DNA of 33,505 nt from Bacteroidales bacterium (GTDB lineage: Bacteria > Bacteroidota > Bacteroidia > Bacteroidales > F082): contig JAQVGO010000018.1 in the NCBI GenBank assembly GCA_028696715.1, positions 1 to 33,505 of the forward strand, given 5' to 3'. Shown here one piece after another: positions 7,701 to 16,847 of the stretch. The notes below the pieces were generated by a model. The model was not told the DNA's origin. It made no database searches and saw nothing but the letters and a program-made list of their open reading frames with translations. Each line of letters opens with the position of its first letter. The stretch's first letter is position 1. The translations under genes and the position numbers were made by a program.

Positions 7701-9017
7701 ATGGATCATCACCAACTTGAAGTTATTCCGTTGTGGGCTTCTATTCCCTTTGCGATTATTCTGCTATTTATTGCCATTGGGCCTTTGTTTTTTCATCATT
7801 GGTGGGAAAACAACCGCAACAAATTGATAGTTTCGCTTGTATTGGGCATTCCTACATCTATCTGGTTAATTTACAATGGTTTATCACACAATCTCATTCA
7901 TCAGATGTTGTTTGATTATGTGCCATTTATCATACTGTTAGGCTCCCTTTTTGTGATTACAGGAGGCATTCAACTGAAAGGAGATATTGAAGCGAAGCCA
8001 GCAATCAACACCTTATTTTTAGGAATTGGTGCAGTACTGGCCAGTTTTATGGGAACAACCGGAGCTGCCATGCTGCTCATCCGTCCGGTAATCAGAACCA
8101 ACTCAGAACGTAAGTTCAAAGTACACACCATACTATTTTTCATTGCCATTGTTGCCAATGCAGGTGGTATGTTGACGCCACTTGGTGATCCGCCACTTTT
8201 CCTGTTGTATCTTCGTGGTGCACCTTTTGAATGGTTCTTCAGTCTTACCAAAGAATGGGCTTTCGTAAACGGCCTTTTATTACTGGTGTATTACCTGGTG
8301 GATACCTATTATCATAAAAAAGAACCTGTAATCAACATCGTAAAGGATCATGCTGAAATAGAGCCTATTAGCTTGAAAGGCACTTTTAATTTTATTTTCC
8401 TGCTTGGTGTTGTTTTTTCTGTGGCTTTCCTAAACCAGAATTATATTCACGCCATTCACGACAACCATTATATTGGGTTTATTCGCGAAGCTGCCATGCT
8501 GTTTTTTGCTGGTCTTTCGCTCTATTTCACCAAAAAGCAACTCCGAATCGACAACAAATTTACCTGGGGTCCGATTATCGAGGTTGCTTTCCTGTTTTTG
8601 GGCATCTTTGCAACAATGGTACCGGCACTGTTATGGCTCAACACAAATGCCGGCTCGCTGGGGATAAACACTACTGCCATGTTTTATTATGCCACTGGCG
8701 GATTAAGTGCTTTCCTCGACAATGCGCCTACTGCACTGGCTTTTCATAATTTAGCGATGGGAATGAATGAGGGTGGCGTTGCCATTGCAGCTCAGGGATA
8801 TGTGGCAGGCATACCGGAAGAACTGCTTACTGCTATTTCGATCGGAGCTGTATTCTTTGGGGCGATGACCTATATTGGAAACGGCCCAAACTTTATGGTA
8901 AAAGCCATTGCTGAAGAAAATAAAATTCCGATGCCAAGCTTCTTCGGATATATGTTTAAATTTTCGATTGTTGTGTTACTGCCAATCTACATTTTAACAC
9001 AATTGTTGTTTATTTAA
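7701..9017 (+). CDS. NhaD-type sodium/proton antiporter
   Basis: This is a 438-residue polytopic inner-membrane protein of the ion transporter superfamily (citrate/NhaD branch), with about 12 hydrophobic segments. I place the start at the ATG at 7701 (MDHHQLEVIPLW) rather than at an in-frame TTG nine bases upstream. Typical features are the half-helix hairpins ASFMGTTGAAMLLIRPVIR and ANAGGMLTPLGDPPLFLLYLRGAP in the first half, and SAFLDNAPTALAF and GAMTYIGNGPNFMVKAIAEE in the second. The paired GDPP and GNGPNFM motifs distinguish this family. It should expel Na+ in exchange for protons and help with pH and salt tolerance. It is a single gene, divergent from the nitroreductase pair and convergent with ettA. 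Confidence 0.88.
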   Translation: MDHHQLEVIPLWASIPFAIILLFIAIGPLFFHHWWENNRNKLIVSLVLGIPTSIWLIYNGLSHNLIHQMLFDYVPFIILLGSLFVITGGIQLKGDIEAKPAINTLFLGIGAVLASFMGTTGAAMLLIRPVIRTNSERKFKVHTILFFIAIVANAGGMLTPLGDPPLFLLYLRGAPFEWFFSLTKEWAFVNGLLLLVYYLVDTYYHKKEPVINIVKDHAEIEPISLKGTFNFIFLLGVVFSVAFLNQNYIHAIHDNHYIGFIREAAMLFFAGLSLYFTKKQLRIDNKFTWGPIIEVAFLFLGIFATMVPALLWLNTNAGSLGINTTAMFYYATGGLSAFLDNAPTALAFHNLAMGMNEGGVAIAAQGYVAGIPEELLTAISIGAVFFGAMTYIGNGPNFMVKAIAEENKIPMPSFFGYMFKFSIVVLLPIYILTQLLFI

Positions 9018-9035
9018 ATCTTAGTTTCACCATCT

Positions 9036-9074
9036 AAAAAAGGCTGGAAATCAATATGTTTCCAGCCTTTTTTT
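9036..9074. terminator. Bidirectional intrinsic terminator between the antiporter gene and ettA
   Basis: A perfect 15-bp inverted repeat, AAAAAAGGCTGGAAA (9036-9050) and TTTCCAGCCTTTTTT (9059-9073), encloses an 8-nt loop. It has a GC-rich core and a T-run on each strand, and lies between two convergent genes, so it can stop both transcripts. Confidence 0.92.
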
Positions 9075-9085
9075 GTATCAAGATG

Positions 9086-10765
9086 CTAATCTGCTTTCAG
9101 CCTTTTATACCTTAATCGGGTTGGGCCTTTGTCGCCCAGGCGTTTTCGTTTGTTTTCTTCATATTCGGTATAACTTCCTTCGAAGAAATAGACCTGCGAA
9201 TCACCTTCAAAGGCCAGCATATGCGTTGCCACACGGTCGAGGAACCAGCGATCGTGCGAAATAATCACGGCACATCCGGCAAAGTTTTCAATTCCTTCTT
9301 CCAAGGCACGCAATGTATTCACATCAATATCGTTGGTGGGTTCATCGAGCAGCAAAACATTGGCTTCCTGTTTAAGCGTTAAGGCAAGATGCAGCCTGTT
9401 TCGCTCACCACCCGAAAGAATTCCGGCCTTTTTATTCTGATCTGTTCCGCTAAAATTAAACCTGGAAACATAAGCTCTGGCATTCATTGTTCTGTTGCCC
9501 AGCTTGATATCATCGTGGCCGCCAGAAATAATTTCGTAAACCGTCTTCTCCGGATCAATTTCGGCATGAGCTTGATCCACATAACCAATCTTTACTGTTT
9601 CACCGATTTCAAAACTTCCCTTGTCAGCTTGTTCAAGTCCCATCATCAGCCTGAATAAAGTTGTTTTGCCAGCACCATTCGGACCAATAACACCAACAAT
9701 TCCGGCAGGAGGAAGGCTAAAACTCAAATTTTCATAGAGCACCTTATCGCCATATGCTTTCGAAACCTGGTTAAATTCAAATACTTTGTTCCCCAATCGT
9801 GGCCCATCGGGGATAAAGAGTTCGAGCTTTTCTTCTTTCTGTTTTACATCCTCACTAAGCATTTTTTCGTAGGACGACAATCGGGCTTTCGATTTAGCTT
9901 GTCGGGCTTTGGGAGCCATTCGCACCCATTCCAACTCCCTTTCGAGAGTTTTACGTCTTTTGGAGGCAGATTTCTCCTCCTGCTCCATGCGTTTTGTTTT
10001 TTGCTCAAGCCAGGAAGAATAGTTGCCTTTCCACGGGATACCCTCTCCCCTGTCGAGTTCCAGTATCCATCCTGCCACATGATCCAGAAAATAACGATCG
10101 TGGGTAACCGCAATCACAGTTCCTTTATATTGTTGCAAATGCTTTTCGAGCCACTCAACAGACTCTGCATCCAGGTGATTGGTAGGCTCATCCAGGAGTA
10201 AAATATCGGGTTCGCTTAATAACAAACGGCACAATGCAACCCTGCGACGCTCGCCTCCCGAAAGGTTTTTAACCGGCGCATCGCCTTCGGGGCAGCGCAA
10301 GGCATCCATTGCTCTCTCGAGCTTGCTATCCAGCTCCCAGGCATCTTTCTGCTCAATTAGATCTGTCAAACGGCCTTGCTCTTCAATAAGTTTACTCATT
10401 TCATCATCAGAAAGCGGTTCCAAAAACTTATTGTTAACTTCCTCATATGCCTTCAACAAATCAACCACCTCCTGAACACCTTCTTCCACAACTTCACGTA
10501 CGGTTTTTGAATTATCCAAGTCCGGCTCCTGATCGAGCATACCTACTGAATAACCAGGCGAAAAAACCACTTCACCATCATAAGATTTCTCCTTGCCTGC
10601 AATTATCTTTAGCAAAGTAGATTTTCCGGAGCCGTTGAGACCGATGATCCCAATCTTGGCACCATAAAAAAACGAGAGGTAAATGTTCTTAAGAATCTGA
10701 CGGGAAGGCGGTATGACTTTGCTTACACCTACCATCGAAAATATTATCTTCTTATCGTCTGACAT
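9086..10765 (-). CDS. ettA: Energy-dependent translational throttle protein (ABC-F ATPase)
   Basis: The 559-residue protein has two ABC ATPase domains in one chain and no membrane segments, as ABC-F ribosome-binding factors do. Walker A motifs are at 42-50 (GLNGSGKST) and 361-369 (GPNGAGKTT). Signature LSGGE motifs are at 168-172 and 450-454, and Walker B LLLDEPT at about 188-195 and 470-477. An arm insertion lies in domain 1 (about 95-140), and the charged helical linker is at about 245-320. Length and the C-terminal GDKGPTRLRYKRLK agree with EttA, which binds the ribosomal E site and gates entry into elongation according to ADP/ATP ratio. It shares a terminator with the convergent antiporter gene. 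Confidence 0.95.
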   Translation of the reverse strand: MSDDKKIIFSMVGVSKVIPPSRQILKNIYLSFFYGAKIGIIGLNGSGKSTLLKIIAGKEKSYDGEVVFSPGYSVGMLDQEPDLDNSKTVREVVEEGVQEVVDLLKAYEEVNNKFLEPLSDDEMSKLIEEQGRLTDLIEQKDAWELDSKLERAMDALRCPEGDAPVKNLSGGERRRVALCRLLLSEPDILLLDEPTNHLDAESVEWLEKHLQQYKGTVIAVTHDRYFLDHVAGWILELDRGEGIPWKGNYSSWLEQKTKRMEQEEKSASKRRKTLERELEWVRMAPKARQAKSKARLSSYEKMLSEDVKQKEEKLELFIPDGPRLGNKVFEFNQVSKAYGDKVLYENLSFSLPPAGIVGVIGPNGAGKTTLFRLMMGLEQADKGSFEIGETVKIGYVDQAHAEIDPEKTVYEIISGGHDDIKLGNRTMNARAYVSRFNFSGTDQNKKAGILSGGERNRLHLALTLKQEANVLLLDEPTNDIDVNTLRALEEGIENFAGCAVIISHDRWFLDRVATHMLAFEGDSQVYFFEGSYTEYEENKRKRLGDKGPTRLRYKRLKAD

Positions 10766-10802
10766 ATAATTGATTATTAGAATAATGACAAATACTAAAC
10801 TG

Positions 10803-10810
10803 CAAAACTA
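10803..10810 (-). promoter_or_regulatory. -7 box for ettA
   Basis: TAGTTTTG followed by C on the minus strand fits TAnnTTTG and lies 37 bp upstream of the ATG. No -33 element at the usual spacing was found. Confidence 0.4.
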
Positions 10811-10907
10811 CAAATCTTTTATCCTGATTTTGTTGCTACCAAATAAATAAGATTAATTGGTTTATCCTGAAAAGTTGAGACTTAAAAACAGAATGAAAAT
10901 GCCGGAA

Positions 10908-12089
10908 TTAATCCTGTTTCAGAATTTCTTTCATAGCATTTTCGAGTTTTTCATTGGACTTTTCCCAGCTGAAATTACGGTGAACAAAAGTATGTCCGGC
11001 AGTCGCAATTTGATTGGCAAAATCCGAATCATTCAAGAGCTTAATAAGCAATCCGGCAATTTGATCAGCAGTATCTCCTACCAGAATTTCAACTCCTTCC
11101 TTTGCTTTTAAAGGCTTGCAGGCCAACGAAGTGGTTACACACGGCACAGCCATCGACATGGCTTCCAGAAGTTTATTCTGCAAACCAGTGCCAATACGCA
11201 TGGGTGCTACAAATACACTGGCATGAGCATAGGCCTGCCGAATATCATCCATCCAACCCGAAACAATAACACGGTCAGAAGCTAACTGCCTGATACTGAC
11301 ATCAGGAGTGGCACCGGCCAATAACAGACGAGCATTGGGAATCTTTTTCCAAACCAATGGCATGATTTCGTGAACCAAAAAAGCAGCTGCATTAACATTA
11401 GGTGGATAAGCCATATTTCCTGTGAAGACAATTTCGTATTTCTTATCCGCTAAAATGGGACTAAAATACTCATGATCAACACCATTAGGGACAATCAGGA
11501 TCTCATCCCGTTTGGGATGCGGTATTAGAACCTGATCCGTTTCGCTGATGATTGTTTTCAAATCGAAATCATCAAACAGATCCGCTTCATACCGTTGAAG
11601 CCTGAGATACTCCATCATCAAAAAAGGTTTCATCAGCCAGGAAGACACCTCAAGTCTTCGCTTCATACCCATACTAAAAACATCCTGATAATCAATCACT
11701 TTTGGAAGATCGGTCTTCCTTATATATTTGGCAACGCGTAACAACTGACCGTAGAGTATATCCGGTTTGTGTTCATCGATAAGGTCTGCAATCCTTTTGG
11801 CTGCCCTGGTATTATAAAAATAACCGGTTTGCAAAGGATCGCCGTTAAGCCAGGCAACCACCAGGTTAAGCAGGATGCCAATTCCAGGCAAATCGATAAA
11901 ACTTATCGACTTACAATAAGTCTGAAGTGCCGCAAAAGCAGCTTTTTTATTGGCTTTGCGATCAGAATTCAAAGCACATAAAATGATCTCATTATTTTTG
12001 GAGAGCTGTTTCAATTGATTAAAGGCCCTCAGCTTATCGCCTTTCTCAAGAGGCCATGGAATACGTGATAGCAGCACAAAAATCTTCAT
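10908..12089 (-). CDS. Glycosyltransferase family 4 protein
   Basis: The 393-residue protein has a GT-B fold. The N-terminal Rossmann domain begins MKIFVLLSRIPWPLEKGDKLR, with the acceptor-side loop EKGDKLRAFN. The C-terminal nucleotide-sugar domain starts near residue 215 (YEIVFTGNMAYPPNVNAA) and carries the family donor motif GTGLQNKLLEAMSMAVPCVTT, whose Glu contacts the sugar nucleotide. The arrangement recalls the Stp1/EpsH-associated GT4 subgroup. It likely adds a sugar to a surface or exported polysaccharide at the cytoplasmic face of the membrane. A second GT4 gene lies about 105 bp upstream on the same strand, and an LptF/G gene precedes that. Donor and acceptor cannot be inferred. 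Confidence 0.88.
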   Translation of the reverse strand: MKIFVLLSRIPWPLEKGDKLRAFNQLKQLSKNNEIILCALNSDRKANKKAAFAALQTYCKSISFIDLPGIGILLNLVVAWLNGDPLQTGYFYNTRAAKRIADLIDEHKPDILYGQLLRVAKYIRKTDLPKVIDYQDVFSMGMKRRLEVSSWLMKPFLMMEYLRLQRYEADLFDDFDLKTIISETDQVLIPHPKRDEILIVPNGVDHEYFSPILADKKYEIVFTGNMAYPPNVNAAAFLVHEIMPLVWKKIPNARLLLAGATPDVSIRQLASDRVIVSGWMDDIRQAYAHASVFVAPMRIGTGLQNKLLEAMSMAVPCVTTSLACKPLKAKEGVEILVGDTADQIAGLLIKLLNDSDFANQIATAGHTFVHRNFSWEKSNEKLENAMKEILKQD

Positions 12090-12117
12090 CAGGCTGATAC
12101 AGGTTTTGATTTGGTCG

Positions 12118-12125
12118 CAAAGATA
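12118..12125 (-). promoter_or_regulatory. -7 box for the downstream glycosyltransferase gene
   Basis: TATCTTTG followed by CG on the minus strand is a full match to TAnnTTTG, 28 bp upstream of the ATG at 12089. It suggests that this gene has its own promoter rather than depending on the upstream glycosyltransferase. No good -33 element was seen. Confidence 0.5.
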
Positions 12126-12194
12126 CGGGATTTTTGGTGTTTATTAAATCCATACTTAGGTTAACAAAAGCCCGCGAAGCTTGTTTCAGCAACT

Positions 12195-13433
12195 TTAGTG
12201 ATTATGATTTTCGTGACCTAAATCTTCACAGTTATGCTGCATCAGGTTATTGTAAAATTTCAACAGTCGGGTAATTACCTTTTCGCTGTTGTGCTGTTCC
12301 TCAACAAGTTTACGTGCTGCAACACCACAATTAAAAGCTTTTTCGGGATGCTGAAAAAGCTGGATCATCAGAGCAGCCATTTTTGCTGCATCATCCGCAA
12401 TAAAAACATTGAACTGATCGGTATAATTGATTCCCTCGGCACCCACCTGAGTTGTAACAACCGTTTTGCCAAGAGCCATTGCTTCGATAATTTTTATTCT
12501 GATGCCACTTCCTGACAAGAGCGGAACTACTGCAATATGATTTTTTTTCACAAATGCAGTTGCGTTATCTACCTCACCCAGTACTTCCAATCCAGGAGCT
12601 TTATAGTGCAACAACCAATCAGGCATAAATCGTCCGGCAAGCACAAAACGCGCATCAGGCACTTTGCTGATCACCCTGGGCCATACGTTTTCGAGCATCC
12701 ATTTGATTCCTTCCTGATTGGGTATCCAGTTCATCGATCCAAGATGAAAAAAAACTGGTGGTGTTGTAACTTCAAAAACAGGTTCAAAGCTGGCCGTATT
12801 AATCCCGTAAGGAATATCCACAACAATTTTATGTGTGAAACCTCTGAAAAATCCTGCATCCTTGCGTGTGATAGCTGCTACTCCATCCACTTGATTCAGG
12901 CTTTCCAGCTCAAACTGCCTGAGCGTTTCACTCAAATGATTCAGGTAAAAACGCTTTGGAATAAAAACCGATTGCCGCGCTAAACGCTTCCAAATCAGGT
13001 GTTCTATATTATGCGCCCGCAGCACAATCACAGCCTTTGAATGCTTGCGTATTGCAGGAATATACGGTGCCATAAATACCGTTTCCAGTTGAACAACATC
13101 ATATTCTTCTGTTTCGAGAATTTTAATCAGTTCTTTCTCAAAGCTTGCAGAAATAAATCGTTCAACGTGATAGGAACGATTTCTGAGCAAGGCTTTAAGA
13201 GCTCCAAATGGCTTGATCCGAAGATCAACATCTACAAGCGTTAAGTCCGTTTTTTGCTTTAATTCATCTTGTATCGCTTCAGAATCTACCTTATACTTCT
13301 CTGAATTAACCGCCAGTACTTTCACCTGATGACCAGTTTTGAGCAAACCATCAATGATGCTTTTCATGGCTATCGGGCCACCTTCACGTGCAGGAAAAGG
13401 AGATTTGTTGCATACAAAAAGCACTTTCATCAT
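12195..13433 (-). CDS. Glycosyltransferase family 4 protein
   Basis: The 412-residue GT-B glycosyltransferase has an N-terminal domain opening MMKVLFVCNKSPFPAREGGP, with the glycine-rich loop REGGP. A middle domain boundary follows near VDIPYGINTASF. The donor-binding C-terminal domain holds FFHLGSMNWIPNQEGI and GSGIRIKIIEAMALGKTVVTT, the conserved EAMA.G.P/K.V motif of GT4 enzymes. Either of two adjacent ATGs (13433 or 13430) could start translation. It begins 9 bp after the stop of the LptF/G-family gene, so it is probably in the same transcript. That links it to envelope polysaccharide or LPS assembly. It is related to, but clearly diverged from, the next glycosyltransferase. Confidence 0.88.
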   Translation of the reverse strand: MMKVLFVCNKSPFPAREGGPIAMKSIIDGLLKTGHQVKVLAVNSEKYKVDSEAIQDELKQKTDLTLVDVDLRIKPFGALKALLRNRSYHVERFISASFEKELIKILETEEYDVVQLETVFMAPYIPAIRKHSKAVIVLRAHNIEHLIWKRLARQSVFIPKRFYLNHLSETLRQFELESLNQVDGVAAITRKDAGFFRGFTHKIVVDIPYGINTASFEPVFEVTTPPVFFHLGSMNWIPNQEGIKWMLENVWPRVISKVPDARFVLAGRFMPDWLLHYKAPGLEVLGEVDNATAFVKKNHIAVVPLLSGSGIRIKIIEAMALGKTVVTTQVGAEGINYTDQFNVFIADDAAKMAALMIQLFQHPEKAFNCGVAARKLVEEQHNSEKVITRLLKFYNNLMQHNCEDLGHENHNH

Positions 13434-13442
13434 CGAAGAAAT

Positions 13443-14930
13443 TTAATTTTTATGAGGCAGCAATTTTTTTGTCAATTTTCTCCAACTGTCAACATCCAGC
13501 AATGCCGCGTCTGTTGTTGCTTTAAAGGTTAAAAACAATCCAACGGGAAAAAGTATTAACGATGACAGCCATACCCCTGTTACCATATTCAGATCGCCAA
13601 CTTTTGCTGCTTTTTCCCCGGTGATACTGGTTATGTGATAAACCACAAAAAACAAAACAGCAATAACAACGGGAAGTCCCAGTCCACCTTTCCGGATGAT
13701 GGCTCCCATGGGTGCACCAATAAAGAAAAGTATCAAACAAGCAATGCTAAGTGTGAATTTCTTGTGCCAGGCAATCAGGTGTTTACGGATGTTTTCCTGC
13801 TGATAATTGAAGTCATTTTTATTAAAAATCACATTATCCCAGGCCGAACGTGCTGCTGTTATTGCCATATCAAGTATGCTGCTTTTCTCCGTACGGTCGA
13901 AATTTTGGATTAATGGCCATTTCAATTTCAACAATGTGGTATCCTGAACCTCTTTCTTTTCAATGTTATTTGTATCTACTTTAGTATCAGACACCTTAGC
14001 AATAACCATCGATTTTAAACTGGTATCCAGGGTAGCAAAATGCTGGAAGCGTCTTTCGAAACTTATTTTAAACCGATCTTTTCTTTCGTTCAATCTTTGG
14101 TCCAGTGAATCAACAGACTTATTCAGTTGTTTGATATTCAGCATGGTATAATGACTTTTGAAAAGGTCTTCTTTGGTTCGGTTCATATTAAACTCAGAAA
14201 GATCGAAGCGGATTCGCTGTTGTTTAAACGCTGTTCTGTCAAAAGGTCTGTTTTCCCTATAATTACGTTCAGAAACGATATCAGTATAAGAATACCCGTC
14301 GAATAACGTAAAGATGATGTATTGCTGGTCAGAACTCATTTCCATATAGCCCGATTGGGCTGTTGTAACGCTTATATTTCCTTGTCTGTCAGTATGATCA
14401 TAAATTTTTACATCGTAGATTGTCCGTCCGTCCTTATCCTTTTTACCAACTCTAATCACATAATTTTCGATGCCATGATAAAAAACTCCTTCGGTAATAT
14501 CAAAAGCAAGTTTCTGCTGCCTTACATCATACAATAAGGACTGAAATTTGAGATTGGCATAAGGTTGCACATAATTTGAAAACAAAAAAGCCAACATGCT
14601 GATTGCAACCGACAAAATAACAAGCGGACGCATGATTTTCCAGACCGAAATTCCGGCTGCCTTCATGGCAACCAGCTCGTAATGTTCGCCCAGATTGCCA
14701 AAGGTCATCAAAGACGACAACAAAATAGCAAGCGGAAGTGCCATTGGAACAAAAGTGGCACTGGCAAAAAACAACAATTGGGCTATCACTGTACCTTCAA
14801 GACCTTTGCCAACCAAATCGTCAATGTATTTCCACAGAAACTGCATCAACAGGATAAAAAGTGCAATAAAAAAGGTGAGCACTAAAGGGCCAAGATAAGA
14901 CCTGATTGAGAATGCATATATTTTTTTCAA
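13443..14930 (-). CDS. LptF/LptG-family permease (YjgP/YjgQ)
   Basis: The 495-residue protein has the LptF/G layout. An N-terminal membrane block covers about residues 10-125, with the coupling helix GEHYELVAMKAAGIS. A long periplasmic beta-jellyroll follows (about 130-395), and three more helices lie near 395-475. These permeases pair with the LptB ATPase to lift LPS from the inner membrane toward the Lpt bridge. The periplasmic part is longer than in E. coli homologues because of a charged segment near 280-330, as is common in Bacteroidota. The only usable start is TTG at 14930. The frame has a stop further upstream and no nearby ATG, and the next internal Met falls inside the first helix. 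Two GT4 genes follow. Confidence 0.9.
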   Translation of the reverse strand: MKKIYAFSIRSYLGPLVLTFFIALFILLMQFLWKYIDDLVGKGLEGTVIAQLLFFASATFVPMALPLAILLSSLMTFGNLGEHYELVAMKAAGISVWKIMRPLVILSVAISMLAFLFSNYVQPYANLKFQSLLYDVRQQKLAFDITEGVFYHGIENYVIRVGKKDKDGRTIYDVKIYDHTDRQGNISVTTAQSGYMEMSSDQQYIIFTLFDGYSYTDIVSERNYRENRPFDRTAFKQQRIRFDLSEFNMNRTKEDLFKSHYTMLNIKQLNKSVDSLDQRLNERKDRFKISFERRFQHFATLDTSLKSMVIAKVSDTKVDTNNIEKKEVQDTTLLKLKWPLIQNFDRTEKSSILDMAITAARSAWDNVIFNKNDFNYQQENIRKHLIAWHKKFTLSIACLILFFIGAPMGAIIRKGGLGLPVVIAVLFFVVYHITSITGEKAAKVGDLNMVTGVWLSSLILFPVGLFLTFKATTDAALLDVDSWRKLTKKLLPHKN

Positions 14931-14953
14931 GACAAATAAATAAGTTAGCCAGG

Positions 14954-14983
14954 CAAAAATAATGAATTAATATCCCACTTGCA
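14954..14983 (-). promoter_or_regulatory. Promoter of the LptF/G-family gene
   Basis: On the minus strand, TG (14983-14982), 20 bp, then TATTTTTG followed by C (14961-14954). The expected start of transcription is about 15-20 bp before the TTG initiation codon at 14930, which supports that unusual start. Confidence 0.5.
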
Positions 14984-15179
14984 TGATAAAGACAAAACCA
15001 GCGGCATAAAAAGGCCGGCCAGCAATATTGCAAACTGAAAAAGAAACGCAAACCCACCCAAAATGTTGCTGCTGTCAACTGTTGATGTAATAAATTTTCG
15101 ACCAACTGTAACATCAAGGCTAAATTGTACGTCACATGACAAAAAGAATCAATAAACCTTTTCTAAACATTTTAAAATT

Positions 15180-16775
15180 ATGAAATCAAAATTATTCGCT
15201 TTTAGCTTTATGCTGCTTTTAATGGGATTTTCAGTCAGCCTTTTTGGCCAATATTATGGCAACGGAAATCTTGAAGAGCGTAAATATGATGTAGGAACAT
15301 TTAATAAGATAGCTGTAAGTGGAAATTTTCAGCTGATATTTATTTATGCCCCTGAACACACTGTTTATGTTGAAACTGACAACAATCTATTCGAGCATAT
15401 TGATGTAAAGGTGGAAGAAAATACTTTAATTCTGACTACCAGTCATATCAGAAAGCATACGAAAATGACTGCAACAGTAACATCTCCCGACCTTGCTGAA
15501 ATAGAGGCCGCAGGTGCCAGCAAAGTTGATATTCCGGAACTGTTGCGTGTCGGACAGTTTAAGATAAAAGTAAGTGGTGCTTCGAATATGACAGCTCTGA
15601 TAGAGGCGCAAGAGTTAACAACAGATATATCAGGTGCCAGCCGTTTAACGCTTAATGGGACAGCCGAAAAACATACTTCCGAGATAAGTGGTGCTGCAAG
15701 GCTAAATGCGGCTGATTTCAAAACTACCACTTCGAATATTGTTGCAAGCGGTGCAAGTGATGCCAAGGTATGGGCCACCGAAACGCTCTACAGCAAAACA
15801 AGTGGTGCCGCCAAAGTGAAATTCGACAAAGAGCCCAACCAGCATTTATACGACCCCCAAACCAAGGTTTCGACCAATGTGAGAAATGATCAATTTTATA
15901 CGATTACGGATACCTGGAATAATGGCAGAGGAGATTCTGTTAGTGTAAAAATCGGTAATCTAAATATTAAGGTGATTGATGATGACTCAACAAAAATCTC
16001 AGTTGGCACCCGAACCATTGTCATTGACGATAATGGGAACATTAATATCACAAGAATCAAAAAACACCGTTTCAACGGGCATTGGGCAGGTGTTGAGATA
16101 GGTTTGAACGGCTTACTCACTCCCGATTTCAACATGAGTTATCCTGCCAGTCAAAGCTATTTAGACCAAAGAATGGAAAAAAGCATCAATTTAAATTTGA
16201 ATTTCTATGAGCAAAACATTAAGTTGAATAAATCGGGAACAATAGGAATGTTCAGTGGATTAGGTCTTAGCTGGAACAACTATCGCTTTTCCAATTCAAC
16301 CCTACTCACAGGCGATTCGAGCATTTTCAAAGGCTATCTGATGGAAGGCGTATCAGTGAGAAAAAGCAAGCTCACAAATCTGTATCTCACACTTCCCTTG
16401 TTTTTCGAAGTTCAGTCGAAATCATACCGAAACAAAGAAAAATTACATTTTGCCGCAGGGGTTGTGGCTGGCTGGAGAATCAGCAGTCACACCAAAATCT
16501 ATTACAACGAAGCCAACAAAGTTTTTAAATTGCGCGATCCTGAGACAGGAAATTTATTAGCCGGAAACATGCAAAGTCCGGGAAATTCTAATCGTAACAT
16601 CAGTAAAAACTACGATAGTTTTCATATGCGGCCATTCAAGCTGGATGCAGGTGTAAGGATGGGTTGGGGAATAGTAAATCTCTATGCAAACTATTCACTA
16701 ACCAGTTTGTTTATCAAAGACAAAGGCCCTGAGCTATATCCCTTTGCCATTGGCATTGCGATTTCGAGCTGGTAA
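15180..16775 (+). CDS. GIN-domain (DUF2807) protein fused to an outer-membrane beta-barrel
   Basis: The 531-residue exported protein has a signal peptide (about 1-23, cleaved before QYYGNG). Residues 30-215 form a head-GIN/DUF2807 domain. It contains FNKIAVSGNFQLIF, then a ladder of Gly-Ala turns (AGAS 111, SGAS 132, SGAS 151, SGAA 170, SGAS 190, SGAA 208), about 20 residues apart, typical of a right-handed beta-helix. After a Thr/Asp-rich linker, residues 300-531 alternate hydrophobic and aromatic residues like an outer-membrane barrel and end in Trp (GIAISSW). GIN domains usually occur alone in proteins of roughly 200-260 residues, so the fusion is notable. It probably sits in the outer membrane with the beta-helix in the periplasm or at the surface. 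Molecular role unknown. Confidence 0.8.
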   Translation: MKSKLFAFSFMLLLMGFSVSLFGQYYGNGNLEERKYDVGTFNKIAVSGNFQLIFIYAPEHTVYVETDNNLFEHIDVKVEENTLILTTSHIRKHTKMTATVTSPDLAEIEAAGASKVDIPELLRVGQFKIKVSGASNMTALIEAQELTTDISGASRLTLNGTAEKHTSEISGAARLNAADFKTTTSNIVASGASDAKVWATETLYSKTSGAAKVKFDKEPNQHLYDPQTKVSTNVRNDQFYTITDTWNNGRGDSVSVKIGNLNIKVIDDDSTKISVGTRTIVIDDNGNINITRIKKHRFNGHWAGVEIGLNGLLTPDFNMSYPASQSYLDQRMEKSINLNLNFYEQNIKLNKSGTIGMFSGLGLSWNNYRFSNSTLLTGDSSIFKGYLMEGVSVRKSKLTNLYLTLPLFFEVQSKSYRNKEKLHFAAGVVAGWRISSHTKIYYNEANKVFKLRDPETGNLLAGNMQSPGNSNRNISKNYDSFHMRPFKLDAGVRMGWGIVNLYANYSLTSLFIKDKGPELYPFAIGIAISSW

Positions 16776-16793
16776 TCAAATTTCATGAAATTA

Positions 16794-16831
16794 AAAAAGC
16801 CGCCTGAAAATGAACGTTCAAGCGGCTTTTT
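16794..16831. terminator. Bidirectional terminator between the GIN-barrel gene and ackA
   Basis: AAAAAGCCGC (16794-16803) pairs with GCGGCTTTTT (16822-16831), extended inward by TGAA/TTCA after a one-base mismatch on each side. T-runs on both strands lie between convergent genes. Confidence 0.88.
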
Positions 16832-16847
16832 GTATTCACAGAACTTA

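Noticed and set aside
12537..12983. A 148-codon plus-strand reading frame opposite the glycosyltransferase gene
   Set aside because: It is antisense to a clear GT4 gene, has no recognisable domain and an unnatural Cys/His/Phe-rich composition, as expected of a shadow frame.
10908..14930. A transferred polysaccharide island
   Set aside because: Only two glycosyltransferases and a core LptF/G gene are present, with composition like the neighbours and no integrase, transposase or flanking repeats.
14945..15142. Short minus-strand reading frames in the gap between the LptF/G and GIN-barrel genes
   Set aside because: They overlap the probable LptF/G promoter, lack homology that I recognise, and look like chance open frames in AT-rich DNA.
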